Source: Rhodospirillales bacterium
GTDB lineage: Bacteria > Pseudomonadota > Alphaproteobacteria > Rhodospirillales > JAPHTL01
Reading direction: 5' to 3'
Assembly: GCA_026193355.1 (NCBI GenBank)
Contig: JAPHTL010000308.1
Location: 1-36,855 of the forward strand
Length of the DNA stretch: 36,855 nucleotides
The notes beneath the pieces were generated by a model. It had not been told where the DNA came from. It did no database searches and was given only the letters and a program-made list of their open reading frames with translations. Shown in pieces: positions 17,986 through 26,569 of this stretch. The first letter of the stretch is position 1. Every line of letters begins with the position of its first letter. Position numbers and translations under genes: made by a program.

Positions 17986-18955
17986 ATTCGATCTGATCGC
18001 CCGTTATTTCGCCCCTTTGGCTTCAGGCGCCGAAGGCGCACTTGGTCTTACTGACGATGCCGCTCTTTTCTCTGTTCAGGCGGGCAGGGAAGGCGTTGTT
18101 ACGATGGATACCCTCGTTTCCGGGGTGCATTTTCTGGCGAATAACGCGCCCGAAGACATCGCGGCAAAGCTTCTGGGGGTGAATCTCTCCGATCTTGCTG
18201 CGATGGGCGCACTGCCGCAAGGCTACACCCTGTCTATCGCAATCGATTCCACCATCGACGAATCCTGGCTTGAGGGTTTTACGCTTGGGCTTGAAGTTGT
18301 TGGTCGTGAATACGGGATCGCCCTACTTGGCGGCGATACGGTCAGAACGCCCGGTCCCCTTACCCTGACGGCCACCGCATTTGGAACCATCGAAACAGGC
18401 AGGGCTTTGCGCAGGAAAGGGGGCTCTGCCGGTGATATCGTTTGTGTCTCCGGAACGATAGGGGATGCGGCTCTGGGGCTATTGGCCATTCAGGGAGGTC
18501 TTCAGGGCATATCTGACAAGGCGGCCCAATACCTTGCGCAACGCTACAGCCGACCAACGCCGCGCGTTGCTCTCGGTTCCCGGCTTGTTGGCGTGGCTTC
18601 GGCCGTTGTCGACATCTCGGATGGCCTTGTTGGCGATCTTGGGCATATCTGCGAATGCTCGGATATCGGCATGGAAATCAACGTCGAATCGATTCCACTT
18701 TCTGATGGCGCCAAAGAGGCGCTGGACCTGAATCCAACGCTTGTTCAAAGCGTTCTGTCGGGCGGCGATGACTATGAACTCGCCTTTACCGTTCCGGAGA
18801 ACCTCATGGACCTCCTGAAAGAAGTTTCAAAAAAGGCCGGCGTTATGGTGACGGATATTGGGCGCACTGTCGAAGGCGCCGGATCGGGGAGGGTTTCGGT
18901 TTTCGATGACGGAAAACCAGTGGATGTTGCCATCGCTGGATACAGGCATTTCTGA
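17975..18955 (+). CDS. thiL: Thiamine-monophosphate kinase
   Basis: ThiL phosphorylates thiamine monophosphate to the cofactor thiamine diphosphate. It has 326 residues with GEFDLIARYFAPL at the N terminus, the Mg/ATP-binding acidic motif LTDDAALF, DTLVSGVHFL, VNLSDLAAMGA, and the C-terminal SGGDDYELAFTV. I chose ATG 17975, which gives the normal family N terminus. A GTG at 17963 is also in frame. The gene overlaps the end of nusB. Confidence 0.96.
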   Translation: MLGEFDLIARYFAPLASGAEGALGLTDDAALFSVQAGREGVVTMDTLVSGVHFLANNAPEDIAAKLLGVNLSDLAAMGALPQGYTLSIAIDSTIDESWLEGFTLGLEVVGREYGIALLGGDTVRTPGPLTLTATAFGTIETGRALRRKGGSAGDIVCVSGTIGDAALGLLAIQGGLQGISDKAAQYLAQRYSRPTPRVALGSRLVGVASAVVDISDGLVGDLGHICECSDIGMEINVESIPLSDGAKEALDLNPTLVQSVLSGGDDYELAFTVPENLMDLLKEVSKKAGVMVTDIGRTVEGAGSGRVSVFDDGKPVDVAIAGYRHF

Positions 18956-19052
18956 TCCGTTTGCCCGCCCATGACATCACAGCCTTTTCAAGACGGGGAT
19001 GAAGCCCGATAATGAACTTCATCTACACGCAGACCCCCAACGGGACGAATAA

Positions 19053-19520
19053 ATGCGCAAGCTTTTCATCATCATATCCCTTCTGATCGTTACAGCAGGG
19101 GCCAGTATCAGCGTCATGCAAATGATGGGTATTGGCCCCTTTGCGCCAAAGGAGGGTGATGTTGCAGAGGAATCACTTGCAGAAAAAATGATCCCTCAGC
19201 GGCCGCCTTCTTTCCTTGAGGTGAACCCCCTGATGATTCCGATCTTTCAGGAAGACAGGGTGGTAACGACCGTCCAGATCCAGTTGAAGCTTGAGGTCAA
19301 GTCCGAGAACGAGGAAGAAGTCCGAAAGGTCATGCCGCGCATTTCAGACGCCTATCTGCGCGATCTTTATTCCTATGTCCCGCGCATGCTTGAAAAGCAC
19401 GAAAACCTGGACCTTAAGGCGCTCAAGCAACGTTTGATGTGGCTTAGTGAAAAAATCGCGGGACCCGGTATGGTGGACGATGTCCTTATCCAATCTGTTA
19501 TGGACAACCAGCGGGGATGA
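19053..19520 (+). CDS. FliL-like single-pass membrane protein
   Basis: The 155-residue protein has one N-terminal membrane anchor (about residues 4-25) and a periplasmic domain. The domain contains FLEVNPLMIPIFQEDRVVTTVQIQLKLEV-type sequence (about 54-82, quoted in part: VNPLMIPIFQEDRV), then VMPRISDAYLRDLYSYVPR and a closing helix VDDVLIQSVMDNQ. This layout resembles FliL/stomatin-like flagellar basal-body proteins. No flagellar genes are nearby; it sits between thiL and the pyrophosphatase gene. True FliL function in the stator is not supported by context. It has a weak GGGACG ribosome binding site. Confidence 0.7.
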   Translation: MRKLFIIISLLIVTAGASISVMQMMGIGPFAPKEGDVAEESLAEKMIPQRPPSFLEVNPLMIPIFQEDRVVTTVQIQLKLEVKSENEEEVRKVMPRISDAYLRDLYSYVPRMLEKHENLDLKALKQRLMWLSEKIAGPGMVDDVLIQSVMDNQRG

Positions 19521-19902
19521 TAGACCGTTCCTGTTTTTTGCTCACGAAGGGACAGTTTCGCCTATTGGTCCTACCAACATCGTTTTTCCTTGTTGGTTGA
19601 CCGCCAAACTTTCGTTTTAATTATTTTAATGAGGAATATTAGGCTTTTGTCATATTCTTTGATTTTCAACTAGATCTAATTTCTTTCTAAGCACTTGCAC
19701 AATAAGTTCACCGATTACGGTGATTAGTTGCTTTGCCGTTCGCGTTCTGCCATTTTTGCACAAATTCAGGAGCTTCAGGAGAAGTGCAAGGCCGTGCCGT
19801 CTTGCACGCTCAGCGCTATAAAAAGAATAACAGCGCCCGAAGCAGAGACATGAATTTCAGGGTTTGAAAAATTCACAGGTACTTGAAAAAGGGGCTTTAG
19901 GA
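19521..19902 (+). promoter_or_regulatory. AT-rich hppA leader with promoter and competing inverted repeats
   Basis: There is no gene in these 382 bases. A plausible sigma-70 promoter is TTGTCA (19648-19653), 18 bases, then TAGATC (19672-19677), inside a markedly AT-rich block (about 19600-19690). The predicted leader of about 220 bases holds TCACCG-ATTA-CGGTGA (19708-19723). It also holds CTTGCAC (19694-19700 and 19801-19807) and GTGCAAG (19784-19790), which can pair with either CTTGCAC copy. That gives two mutually exclusive stems, a layout seen in regulated leaders. The function is inferred. Confidence 0.5.
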
Positions 19903-21999
19903 ATGACTGGCGTTTACGCGTTCATCACTGCCTGCGGTCTGCTGGCGTTGGCCTACGGGGCCTATGCCATCAGGTCCGTTCTGGCGCACCCTGCTGGAAC
20001 AGAGAAAATGCAGGAAATTGCTGGTGCCATTCAGGAAGGCGCCAGCGCCTACCTCAATCGGCAATACACAACCGTCGCCGTTGTCGGCGTGGTCGTTGGC
20101 GTTCTCCTCGGCATGCGCCTGGGAATGACGGTTGCCGTCGGTTATTTCATTGGCGCCATCCTTTCCGGTGTGACGGGATATATTGGCATGAACATTTCGG
20201 TTCGCGCCAACGTAAGAACCGCCGAAGCTGCCCGTACCACCGGAATGGCCGATGCTCTCGGCGTTGCATTCAAGTCTGGTGCGGTCACCGGTATGCTGGT
20301 GGTCGGGCTGGCCCTTCTTGGTGTGGGCGTCTACTACTTCATTCTCCGCGGCATGGTTGACACGTCAACAGCCGCAGGAACGCGCCATATTCTCGAAGCC
20401 CTTGTGGCCCTGAGCTTCGGCGCATCGTTGATCTCGATCTTTGCGCGTCTTGGTGGTGGTATCTTCACCAAGGGCGCCGATGTCGGCGCCGACCTTGTCG
20501 GCAAGATTGAAGCGGGAATCCCCGAGGATGACCCCCGGAACGCCGCCGTCATCGCCGATAACGTCGGTGATAATGTCGGCGATTGCGCCGGTATGGCCGC
20601 CGATCTTTTCGAAACATACGCCGTGACAATCGTCGCGACCATGCTTCTCGCCGCCATCTTCTTCGCTGGCGAAACGCAGGAACTGATGATGGCTTTTCCG
20701 CTTCTGATCGGTGCGGTGTGCATCATCGCCTCCGTCGCCGGTGCGTTCTTCGTTCGCCTTGGCGCAACCAAAAACATCATGGGCGCCCTTTACAAGGGCT
20801 TCATTGCTTCGGCGGTGTTTTCAGCGGTTCTTATCGCCGGCGCGACCGGATGGCTTCTCGGTTTCGGGACGGAGTTCCAGATGGCCGGGCGGAGCGTGAC
20901 AGGACTTCAGCTCTTCTATTGCACACTGACAGGCCTTGGCGTTACCGGACTGATTGTCTGGATCACCGAGTACTACACGGGAACCGACTATCGTCCCGTT
21001 CGCAGCATTGCCAAGTCATCTGAAACCGGTCATGGCACAAACGTGATCCAGGGCCTCGCCATTTCGATGGAAGCAACGGCGCTGCCGGTTCTGGTCATTT
21101 GCGGTGGTATCTTCATCGCCTACGCCTCCGCCGGTCTGTTCGGTATCGCCATCGCGGCGACAACGATGCTGGCCCTGGCGGGCATCGTCGTGGCTTTGGA
21201 TGCCTATGGCCCGGTTACGGATAACGCCGGCGGCATCGCCGAAATGGCGGATCTGCCCGAAGACGTCCGCACCATCACCGATGCGCTGGACGCCGTTGGC
21301 AACACCACGAAGGCTGTCACCAAGGGTTACGCCATCGGTTCGGCCGGTCTGGCCGCGCTGGTGCTCTTTGCCGCATACACGGAAGACCTCAGCCATTATT
21401 TCCCCGATCTTGAGGTTACTTTCCGCCTTTCCGATCCCTACGTTGTGATCGGGCTGTTTATCGGCGGGCTGCTTCCCTATCTGTTCGGCGCCATGGGTAT
21501 GATGGCCGTTGGGCGGGCAGGCGGCGAAGTCGTTGTTGAGGTCCGTCGCCAGTTCCGGGAAATCCCCGGCATCATGGATGGTACGGCGCGCCCAGAATAT
21601 GGCCGTTGCGTTGATATCCTGACGAAAACCGCCATCAAGGAGATGATCGTTCCGTCGCTCCTTCCGGTTCTCGCGCCCATCGTTCTTTACGTTGCCGTTC
21701 TTATGGTCGCTGATCAGAAAGCGGCTTTCACGGCGCTTGGCGCGATGCTTCTTGGCACCATCGTCACCGGTATTTTCGTGGCGCTTTCCATGACCTCAGG
21801 CGGTGGCGCCTGGGACAACGCCAAAAAATACATCGAGGACGGGAATCATGGCGGTAAGGGCTCCGAGGCCCATAAGGCGGCCGTTACGGGTGATACCGTC
21901 GGCGATCCGTACAAGGACACCGCTGGCCCAGCTGTCAACCCGATGATCAAGATCACCAACATCGTGGCGATCCTGCTCCTCGCGGTGGTTGCTGGCTAA
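19903..21999 (+). CDS. hppA: K+-independent membrane-bound proton-translocating pyrophosphatase
   Basis: H+-PPase uses PPi hydrolysis to pump protons across the inner membrane. It has 698 residues and about 16 membrane segments. The PPi-binding core DVGADLVGKIE starts at residue 193, followed by DNVGDNVGDCAGMAADLFE. DAYGPVTDNAGGIAEM and the C-terminal GGAWDNAKKYIE with TGDTVGDPYKDTAGPA are all intact. Lys470 in GNTTKA is the mark of the K+-independent subfamily; K+-dependent enzymes have Ala. I chose the ATG at 19903, with AGGGG upstream. A TTG at 19864 would add 13 untypical residues. It is followed by a strong terminator. Confidence 0.97.
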   Translation: MTGVYAFITACGLLALAYGAYAIRSVLAHPAGTEKMQEIAGAIQEGASAYLNRQYTTVAVVGVVVGVLLGMRLGMTVAVGYFIGAILSGVTGYIGMNISVRANVRTAEAARTTGMADALGVAFKSGAVTGMLVVGLALLGVGVYYFILRGMVDTSTAAGTRHILEALVALSFGASLISIFARLGGGIFTKGADVGADLVGKIEAGIPEDDPRNAAVIADNVGDNVGDCAGMAADLFETYAVTIVATMLLAAIFFAGETQELMMAFPLLIGAVCIIASVAGAFFVRLGATKNIMGALYKGFIASAVFSAVLIAGATGWLLGFGTEFQMAGRSVTGLQLFYCTLTGLGVTGLIVWITEYYTGTDYRPVRSIAKSSETGHGTNVIQGLAISMEATALPVLVICGGIFIAYASAGLFGIAIAATTMLALAGIVVALDAYGPVTDNAGGIAEMADLPEDVRTITDALDAVGNTTKAVTKGYAIGSAGLAALVLFAAYTEDLSHYFPDLEVTFRLSDPYVVIGLFIGGLLPYLFGAMGMMAVGRAGGEVVVEVRRQFREIPGIMDGTARPEYGRCVDILTKTAIKEMIVPSLLPVLAPIVLYVAVLMVADQKAAFTALGAMLLGTIVTGIFVALSMTSGGGAWDNAKKYIEDGNHGGKGSEAHKAAVTGDTVGDPYKDTAGPAVNPMIKITNIVAILLLAVVAG

Positions 22000-22023
22000 C
22001 ACAACGCCTAACGTCAAGAAGAA

Positions 22024-22057
22024 GGCCCGGAAGGTTTTACCTTCCGGGCCTTTTTTT
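22024..22057 (+). terminator. Rho-independent terminator after hppA
   Basis: A perfect 11-bp GC-rich stem (22024-22034 with 22040-22050) and a five-base loop are followed by seven T. It may also slow transcription from convergent bamE, but the A-tract on that side is broken. Confidence 0.95.
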
Positions 22058-22082
22058 ATGGCACCCCACCGAAGAAACGTTA

Positions 22083-22532
22083 CTATTTTTCACGATTGAA
22101 GCGCCCGAAATTACCAAAAACCTGCTCGATAAAGCCCATTTCATGGCCCGCCGAAGGGGTTTCGCGTTCAACAGGGTCCACTTCCTTGCCTGCTTCCTTG
22201 CCAATCGTTTGAACGGTCGAAACGATGCCCTTGTCGTCAAAGCGGATGACGAGAACCTGACGGTCCGTCAACTCAGGCTTGAAGAAAGCGGTTGTTTCGG
22301 TCCGTTCTGAAATATAATACCAGACCTCGGTGTCGAACATGGCGACTGTTGACGGCGCCCCTAGAATTTCGACGACTTCGTCCTTGGATACCTTGCCAGG
22401 TGAAATTTCGGCTATCAATTCGGAATCGGGCAGGTTTCCGCGTGTTTCGACCCTCGGCGCACAGGCAATGACAGTCAACGCGATCGCGGCGCCGAGAAAA
22501 GTACGGATATGACGGTGTCCAGATGTCGGCAT
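22083..22532 (-). CDS. bamE: Outer membrane assembly lipoprotein BamE (SmpA/OmlA family)
   Basis: BamE is a lipoprotein of the BAM complex that inserts beta-barrel proteins into the outer membrane. The 149-residue protein has a lipoprotein signal with the modified Cys at position 24 (LTVIAC). The SmpA/OmlA fold follows: PGKVSKDEVVEILGAPSTVAMFDTEVWYY-type sequence (about 45-73, quoted in part: KDEVVEILGAPS, EVWYYISER), then RQVLVIRFDDKGIVSTV. A C-terminal extension of about 35 residues is charged and probably disordered. It is divergent from the bc1 chaperone gene, the pairing usual in alphaproteobacteria. Confidence 0.92.
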   Translation of the reverse strand: MPTSGHRHIRTFLGAAIALTVIACAPRVETRGNLPDSELIAEISPGKVSKDEVVEILGAPSTVAMFDTEVWYYISERTETTAFFKPELTDRQVLVIRFDDKGIVSTVQTIGKEAGKEVDPVERETPSAGHEMGFIEQVFGNFGRFNREK

Positions 22533-22604
22533 CTTCAGTTCGCAGCCCTTGCAGGGGTGATGGCGCTATCGTGTCGCGCGGTTTTCATGATAGATCACAC
22601 TCCA

Positions 22605-22620
22605 TGTCAAACCTTGTCAA
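22605..22620 (-). promoter_or_regulatory. Tandem TTGACA boxes in front of bamE
   Basis: Read on the minus strand, TTGACA occurs twice with a 10-base period (22615-22620 and 22605-22610), followed by a TATCAT-like hexamer. Spacing to the -10 is not ideal for either box, so which one is used is unclear. They are probable -35 elements for bamE. Confidence 0.35.
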
Positions 22621-22656
22621 CCATTCCGCAGGTGTGTCGGGAACAGGAAACGCAGA

Positions 22657-23217
22657 ATGGGGATCATAAGCCGTCTTTTTCACCGCAATCCGTGGAACAA
22701 GCCTGCGCGCCTTCTTTACACGTCGGTCATTGAACAATCGCGGCATCCGGTCTTTTACACCGACTGTTGCGTTGATGATACCGTCGAAGGACGTTTTGAT
22801 CTATTGGCCCTGCACGCCTTTCTTGTCCTCCGTCGGCTTAAAAAGGCGCCGGATAATACGAACGTCTTGTCGCAGACCTTCTTCGACCTGATGTTCGCGG
22901 ACCTTGATGTAAACCTGCGCGAACTTGGTGTTGGCGATATGGGTATGGGGCGGCGCATCCGAAAACTGGCGGAATCCTTCTATGGCCGCATAGCGGCCTA
23001 CGACAGCGGACTGGATTCCGATGATGATGAATTGCTGAAAAGCGCTATCGACAGGAACCTGTACATGAATACGCCTGTATCTGAAAAAATTCTGGGCTTG
23101 ATGGCCGAGTATGTGCGCCGTGAGGACGATTCCCTGGCGCAGCAGCAGGTGTCCGCACTTATGGAAGGGCAGGTCACCTTCGGCGCGCCACCCCACGCCC
23201 AGGGAGCGGAGCAGTGA
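22657..23217 (+). CDS. Ubiquinol-cytochrome c chaperone (CBP3/UQCC1 family)
   Basis: CBP3-family proteins help assemble cytochrome b of the bc1 complex. The 186-residue protein shows the family core: FDLLALHAFLVLRRLKK (about 48-64), then SQTFFDLMFADLDVNLRELGVGDMGMGRRIRKLAESFYGR (quoted in parts: FFDLMFADLDVNLRE, GDMGMGRRIRKLAESFYGR). YMNTP is conserved near the end. It supports a respiratory chain with complex III. Its stop overlaps the GTG start of the next gene (GTGA), so the two are translationally coupled. Confidence 0.9.
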   Translation: MGIISRLFHRNPWNKPARLLYTSVIEQSRHPVFYTDCCVDDTVEGRFDLLALHAFLVLRRLKKAPDNTNVLSQTFFDLMFADLDVNLRELGVGDMGMGRRIRKLAESFYGRIAAYDSGLDSDDDELLKSAIDRNLYMNTPVSEKILGLMAEYVRREDDSLAQQQVSALMEGQVTFGAPPHAQGAEQ

Positions 23218-23768
23218 CTGAACAACCAACAAATGAACTTTCACGCCTTGTGTCGATCCCGGATATCCCTCCGTCAGGCATTCGCCTGACCATTGAGGCC
23301 GATGAAACCGAAAGATGCGCGTTGGCGAAGCGGTTCGACCTTGTCTCAATCGATTCATTGAGCGCCGAGGTCGAGGTCAATCACGGGCCTGTCGCCAAGT
23401 CGATTCGTCTGGAAGGCTCGCTGTGCGCAAATATCACGGAGCGTTGTGTCGTGACGCTGCAGCCGCTCAGCAAACGGATCGAATCGGCGTTCGTAAGGGT
23501 TTTCACGACCCAGCCCGAAACTGAAGAGTCCGATGAAATCGAGGTCTGGCTTGATGAGGATGAACCGCCCGAATTTATCGATGCAGGGGACCTGGATGTC
23601 GGTGAAGTCGTTTCCGAACAGCTTGGCCTTGATCTGGACCCGTTCCCGAGGTCGGAAGGTGCTGAATTTAAAGGGTATAATGAGGTTTCCTCTGGCGACG
23701 CTCCCCCGGAAGAAAAAGCCAATCCCTTTGCCGCGCTTCAGGAGTTACGCGATAAATTGAAGGGTTGA
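23214..23768 (+). CDS. DUF177/YceD-family protein
   Basis: The 184-residue protein starts at GTG and overlaps the previous stop. The central block LEGSLCANITERCVVTLQPL has the two cysteines (C-x6-C) of the DUF177/YceD family, which normally sits just upstream of rpmF as here. Family members have been linked to 23S rRNA accumulation and ribosome assembly; the detailed role is unsettled. The C-terminal third is acidic (ESDEIEVWLDEDEPPEF), ending in PFAALQELRDKLKG, the usual family tail. Confidence 0.9.
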   Translation: MTEQPTNELSRLVSIPDIPPSGIRLTIEADETERCALAKRFDLVSIDSLSAEVEVNHGPVAKSIRLEGSLCANITERCVVTLQPLSKRIESAFVRVFTTQPETEESDEIEVWLDEDEPPEFIDAGDLDVGEVVSEQLGLDLDPFPRSEGAEFKGYNEVSSGDAPPEEKANPFAALQELRDKLKG

Positions 23769-23780
23769 TGCTCAAGTTGC

Positions 23781-23809
23781 TTGCAGCGACGGCCTTTTTT
23801 AGCTAGATA
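23781..23809 (+). promoter_or_regulatory. Sigma-70-type promoter for rpmF
   Basis: TTGCAG (23781-23786), a 17-base spacer and TAGATA (23804-23809) form a well-spaced promoter just after the DUF177 stop. A small hairpin (GCCCT/AGGGC, 23813-23828) lies in the predicted 5' leader of rpmF. Confidence 0.6.
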
Positions 23810-23864
23810 CTCGCCCTTTGCCGAGGGCAACTATCCGGCAGCAATGAACATAGAGAAATGATCG

Positions 23865-24050
23865 ATGGCTGTTCCCAAGAAGAAAGTATCGAAATCAAGG
23901 CGTAACATGCGTCGTTCGCACCATGCGCTTAAGGCTTCGAGCTATGTCGAGTGTCCGAACTGTGGCGAACTCAAACGCCCACACCATGTGTGTCCGTCCT
24001 GCGGGCAGTATCGGGAGCGCGAGGTCGTCCAAGCCGTTGAACTGGCTTAA
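23865..24050 (+). CDS. rpmF: Large ribosomal subunit protein bL32
   Basis: The 61-residue basic protein starts MAVPKKKVSKSRRNMRRSH, the bL32 signature. A zinc ribbon is formed by C30, C33, C43 and C46, so this is the zinc-containing (C+) form. It lies between DUF177 and plsX, the conserved yceD-rpmF-plsX order that ties ribosome production to lipid synthesis. Confidence 0.98.
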   Translation: MAVPKKKVSKSRRNMRRSHHALKASSYVECPNCGELKRPHHVCPSCGQYREREVVQAVELA

Positions 24051-24094
24051 GACAAGCCGGCTTCGCTTCAGATCAACATTACGGGGTGTTGTCC

Positions 24095-25144
24095 TTGTCA
24101 TCTAAGCTGACGATTTCTATCGACGGCATGGGCGGCGACGATGCTCCGGAAATGGTGATCGCGGGCCTTGCCATGGCACGCGAGAAGCTTCGCAATGTCG
24201 ACTTCCTCGTCTTCGGAGACGAAACCCGCCTCAACAACCTGATCGCGCAGCATGCCGGTCTGGCGGCTGTGTGCTCGGTCCGCCATTCGCCCGATGTCAT
24301 TACAAACGATGACAAGGTCGCCACTGCCCTGCGCAGCGGCAAACAGTCAAGCATGCGCATGGCGATTGATGCCGTTAAGGCAGGCGATGCGGCAGGTGTC
24401 GTTTCCGCCGGAAATACCGGCGCGCTGATGGCCATGGCGAAATTCGTCCTTAGAACCCTTCCCGGCATCGAACGGCCAGCCATTGCAACCGTTATTCCCA
24501 CGCAGCGTGGCGAAACGGTCATGCTCGACCTTGGCGCAAACGTCGATTGCGACTCTGGCAACCTTGTCCAGTTCGCCGTGATCGGCGAAGTTTTCGCCCG
24601 TCAGGTCCTCAAATTGAAGCAACCATCGGTCGGCCTCCTCAATATCGGCGAGGAAGAACTGAAGGGCAACGATTCCGTCAAGGAAGCAAGCCGCATCCTT
24701 CATAACTCAAACCTGCCGATAAGCTTCTACGGGTTCATCGAGGGCGACGATATCGGCGCCGGAACCGTGGATGTTGTCGTCACCGACGGCTTTACGGGCA
24801 ACGTGGCCCTGAAGACCGCAGAGGGAACCGCGCAATTGCTTGCGCACTTCCTGAAGGAAGCCTTGAACAGTTCCCTGTTGTCGAAGGCGGGCGCATTGCT
24901 ACTGCTTCCTGCGCTCAGGAAATTCAAGGAACGATTCGATCCGCGCCGCTATAATGGGGCCATGTTCCTTGGCCTGAACGGTATCTGCGTCAAAAGCCAT
25001 GGCGGAACCGATGCGCTCGGTTTCAGTCATGCTGTCTGCGTCGCCGCCGACCTCATAAAGCAGGGATTCAATGATCGCATCAAGGAAGACCTTGAAAGTC
25101 TGATAGCAATGGATGGGGCAGAAGCGGCTGCTGCTTCGGACTGA
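24095..25144 (+). CDS. plsX: Phosphate acyltransferase PlsX
   Basis: PlsX converts acyl-ACP to acyl-phosphate for the first step of phospholipid synthesis. The N-terminal LTISIDGMGGDDAPEMVIAG block is at about residues 5-24. Later come VSAGNTGALMAMA and the VVVTDGFTGNVALKTAEG block near 225. I chose the TTG at 24095 (349 residues), because GGGGTG ends six bases before it and the protein then starts MSSKLTISIDGMGG. GTG 24086 and TTG 24089 are in-frame alternatives. It is followed five bases later by fabH. Confidence 0.95.
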   Translation: MSSKLTISIDGMGGDDAPEMVIAGLAMAREKLRNVDFLVFGDETRLNNLIAQHAGLAAVCSVRHSPDVITNDDKVATALRSGKQSSMRMAIDAVKAGDAAGVVSAGNTGALMAMAKFVLRTLPGIERPAIATVIPTQRGETVMLDLGANVDCDSGNLVQFAVIGEVFARQVLKLKQPSVGLLNIGEEELKGNDSVKEASRILHNSNLPISFYGFIEGDDIGAGTVDVVVTDGFTGNVALKTAEGTAQLLAHFLKEALNSSLLSKAGALLLLPALRKFKERFDPRRYNGAMFLGLNGICVKSHGGTDALGFSHAVCVAADLIKQGFNDRIKEDLESLIAMDGAEAAAASD

Positions 25145-25149
25145 TAACC

Positions 25150-26130
25150 ATGGCCCGTATTATTTCCCAGATCATCGGATGCGGATCGTACCTGCCTGAA
25201 AAGATCCTGACGAACGAAGACCTGAGCCATATCGTCGATACGACGGATGAATGGATCACATCGCGATCAGGCATCAGGCGCAGGCACATTGCAGCGGAAG
25301 GGGAACTGACATCCGATCTGGCCCTCAAGGCCGCAGAACGGGCGCTGGCGCATGCCAAGATCGATGCCGGCGAGATCGATCTCATCGTTGTTGCGACGAC
25401 AACCCCCGACAATACATTCCCGGCCACAGCCGTAAAGGTGCAGGCCAGACTCGGAATGACGCACGGCTTCGCCTTTGACGTTCAGGCCGTATGTTCCGGC
25501 TTTGTCTATGCCCTGGCCACGGCGGACAATTTCATCCGGGCGGGCCAGGCGAAGGCGGCGCTGGTGATCGGCGCCGAGACGTTTTCAAGAATCCTCGACT
25601 GGAACGATCGCACCACCTGCGTTCTCTTCGGGGATGGCGCAGGCGCTGTCGTCCTGCGTGGTGAGGAAACAGGCGGGGATCCGGCCACACAGAGGGGCAT
25701 TCTCTCCTCACACCTGCACTCGGATGGCCGATACACGGACCTTCTCTATGTTGATGGGGGGCCTTCCTCTACGAAAACCGTCGGTCACGTCCGCATGGAA
25801 GGCAAGGAAGTCTTCCGTCATGCGGTCGTCAATCTGGCCGAGGTCGTCCATGAGGCGCTTGAAGCCAATGGACTGGAACCATCCGACCTTGACTGGGTCG
25901 TACCCCACCAGGCGAACAAACGCATCCTCGACGGTACCGCACGAAAACTCAAAATGGACAGCGGGAAGATTGTCGTCACGGTTGAAGAGCATGCCAACAC
26001 GTCGGCTGCGTCCGTCCCACTGGCGCTCGACACGGCTGTTCGGGATGGCCGCATCAAACGCGGCGATCTGCTGCTTTTGGAGGCGATGGGCGGCGGCCTG
26101 ACATGGGGAGCCAGCCTGGTTCGCTGGTGA
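25150..26130 (+). CDS. fabH: 3-oxoacyl-ACP synthase III (beta-ketoacyl-ACP synthase III)
   Basis: FabH starts fatty-acid synthesis by condensing acetyl-CoA (or another acyl-CoA) with malonyl-ACP. The 326-residue protein has a complete triad: C115 (QAVCSGFVYAL), H253 (VPHQANKRI) and N283 (EEHANTSAASVPLAL). The C-terminal GGGLTWGASLVRW is standard. Primer preference (acetyl versus branched acyl-CoA) cannot be told from sequence alone. Confidence 0.97.
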   Translation: MARIISQIIGCGSYLPEKILTNEDLSHIVDTTDEWITSRSGIRRRHIAAEGELTSDLALKAAERALAHAKIDAGEIDLIVVATTTPDNTFPATAVKVQARLGMTHGFAFDVQAVCSGFVYALATADNFIRAGQAKAALVIGAETFSRILDWNDRTTCVLFGDGAGAVVLRGEETGGDPATQRGILSSHLHSDGRYTDLLYVDGGPSSTKTVGHVRMEGKEVFRHAVVNLAEVVHEALEANGLEPSDLDWVVPHQANKRILDGTARKLKMDSGKIVVTVEEHANTSAASVPLALDTAVRDGRIKRGDLLLLEAMGGGLTWGASLVRW

Positions 26131-26170
26131 TTTCCACAGTTCTTCAAGACCGCTTTGAAATCGTTTCGAG

Positions 26171-26199
26171 TTGACGGTCACGTCGATCAGAATTATGTT
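26171..26199 (+). promoter_or_regulatory. Sigma-70-type promoter for ihfA
   Basis: TTGACG (26171-26176), a 17-base spacer and TATGTT (26194-26199) lie in the fabH-ihfA gap, giving a leader of about 28 bases. Confidence 0.6.
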
Positions 26200-26233
26200 T
26201 TTGAATTCAAAGAGTAATTTGAGGATTGGCGGG

Positions 26234-26539
26234 ATGAGCAACAACACCATCACGCGTGCACAGTTGGCCGAGGCTGTTTATCAGGAAGTCGGGCTTTCCC
26301 GGAATGAGTCGGCTGATCTTCTTGAGGCCGTTTTGACCCGTATATCGGACGCCCTTTCTCGCGGTGAAACCGTGAAGATATCGTCCTTCGGAAGTTTCTC
26401 TGTCCGGCGCAAGGGACAGCGAATTGGGCGCAACCCGAAGACAGGTCAGGAAGTTCCGATCCTGCCGCGCAAGGTTCTCGTTTATCGACCGTCCCAGGTT
26501 CTCAAGGACAGGATCACCAAATCGCTTGGCGGACACTGA
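26234..26539 (+). CDS. ihfA: Integration host factor subunit alpha
   Basis: This DNA-bending protein partners IHF-beta and is needed for many sigma-54 promoters, recombination and replication events. The 101 residues start MSNNTITRAQLAEAVYQEVGLS and carry the DNA-intercalating arm GRNPKTGQEVPILPRKV, with the Pro that kinks DNA. The in-frame ATG at 26234, preceded by GAGG, gives the family length; an upstream frame extension is not family-like. It is followed by a merR gene, a conserved alphaproteobacterial pair. Confidence 0.96.
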   Translation: MSNNTITRAQLAEAVYQEVGLSRNESADLLEAVLTRISDALSRGETVKISSFGSFSVRRKGQRIGRNPKTGQEVPILPRKVLVYRPSQVLKDRITKSLGGH

Positions 26540-26569
26540 TAATATCCGTCATGGAGGAGGGGTCTCGGC

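Noticed and set aside
19784..19807. Sigma-54 promoter on the minus strand in the hppA leader
   Set aside because: GCAAGGCCGTGCC resembles an inverted -24/-12, but the spacing is one base short and no gene lies in that direction.
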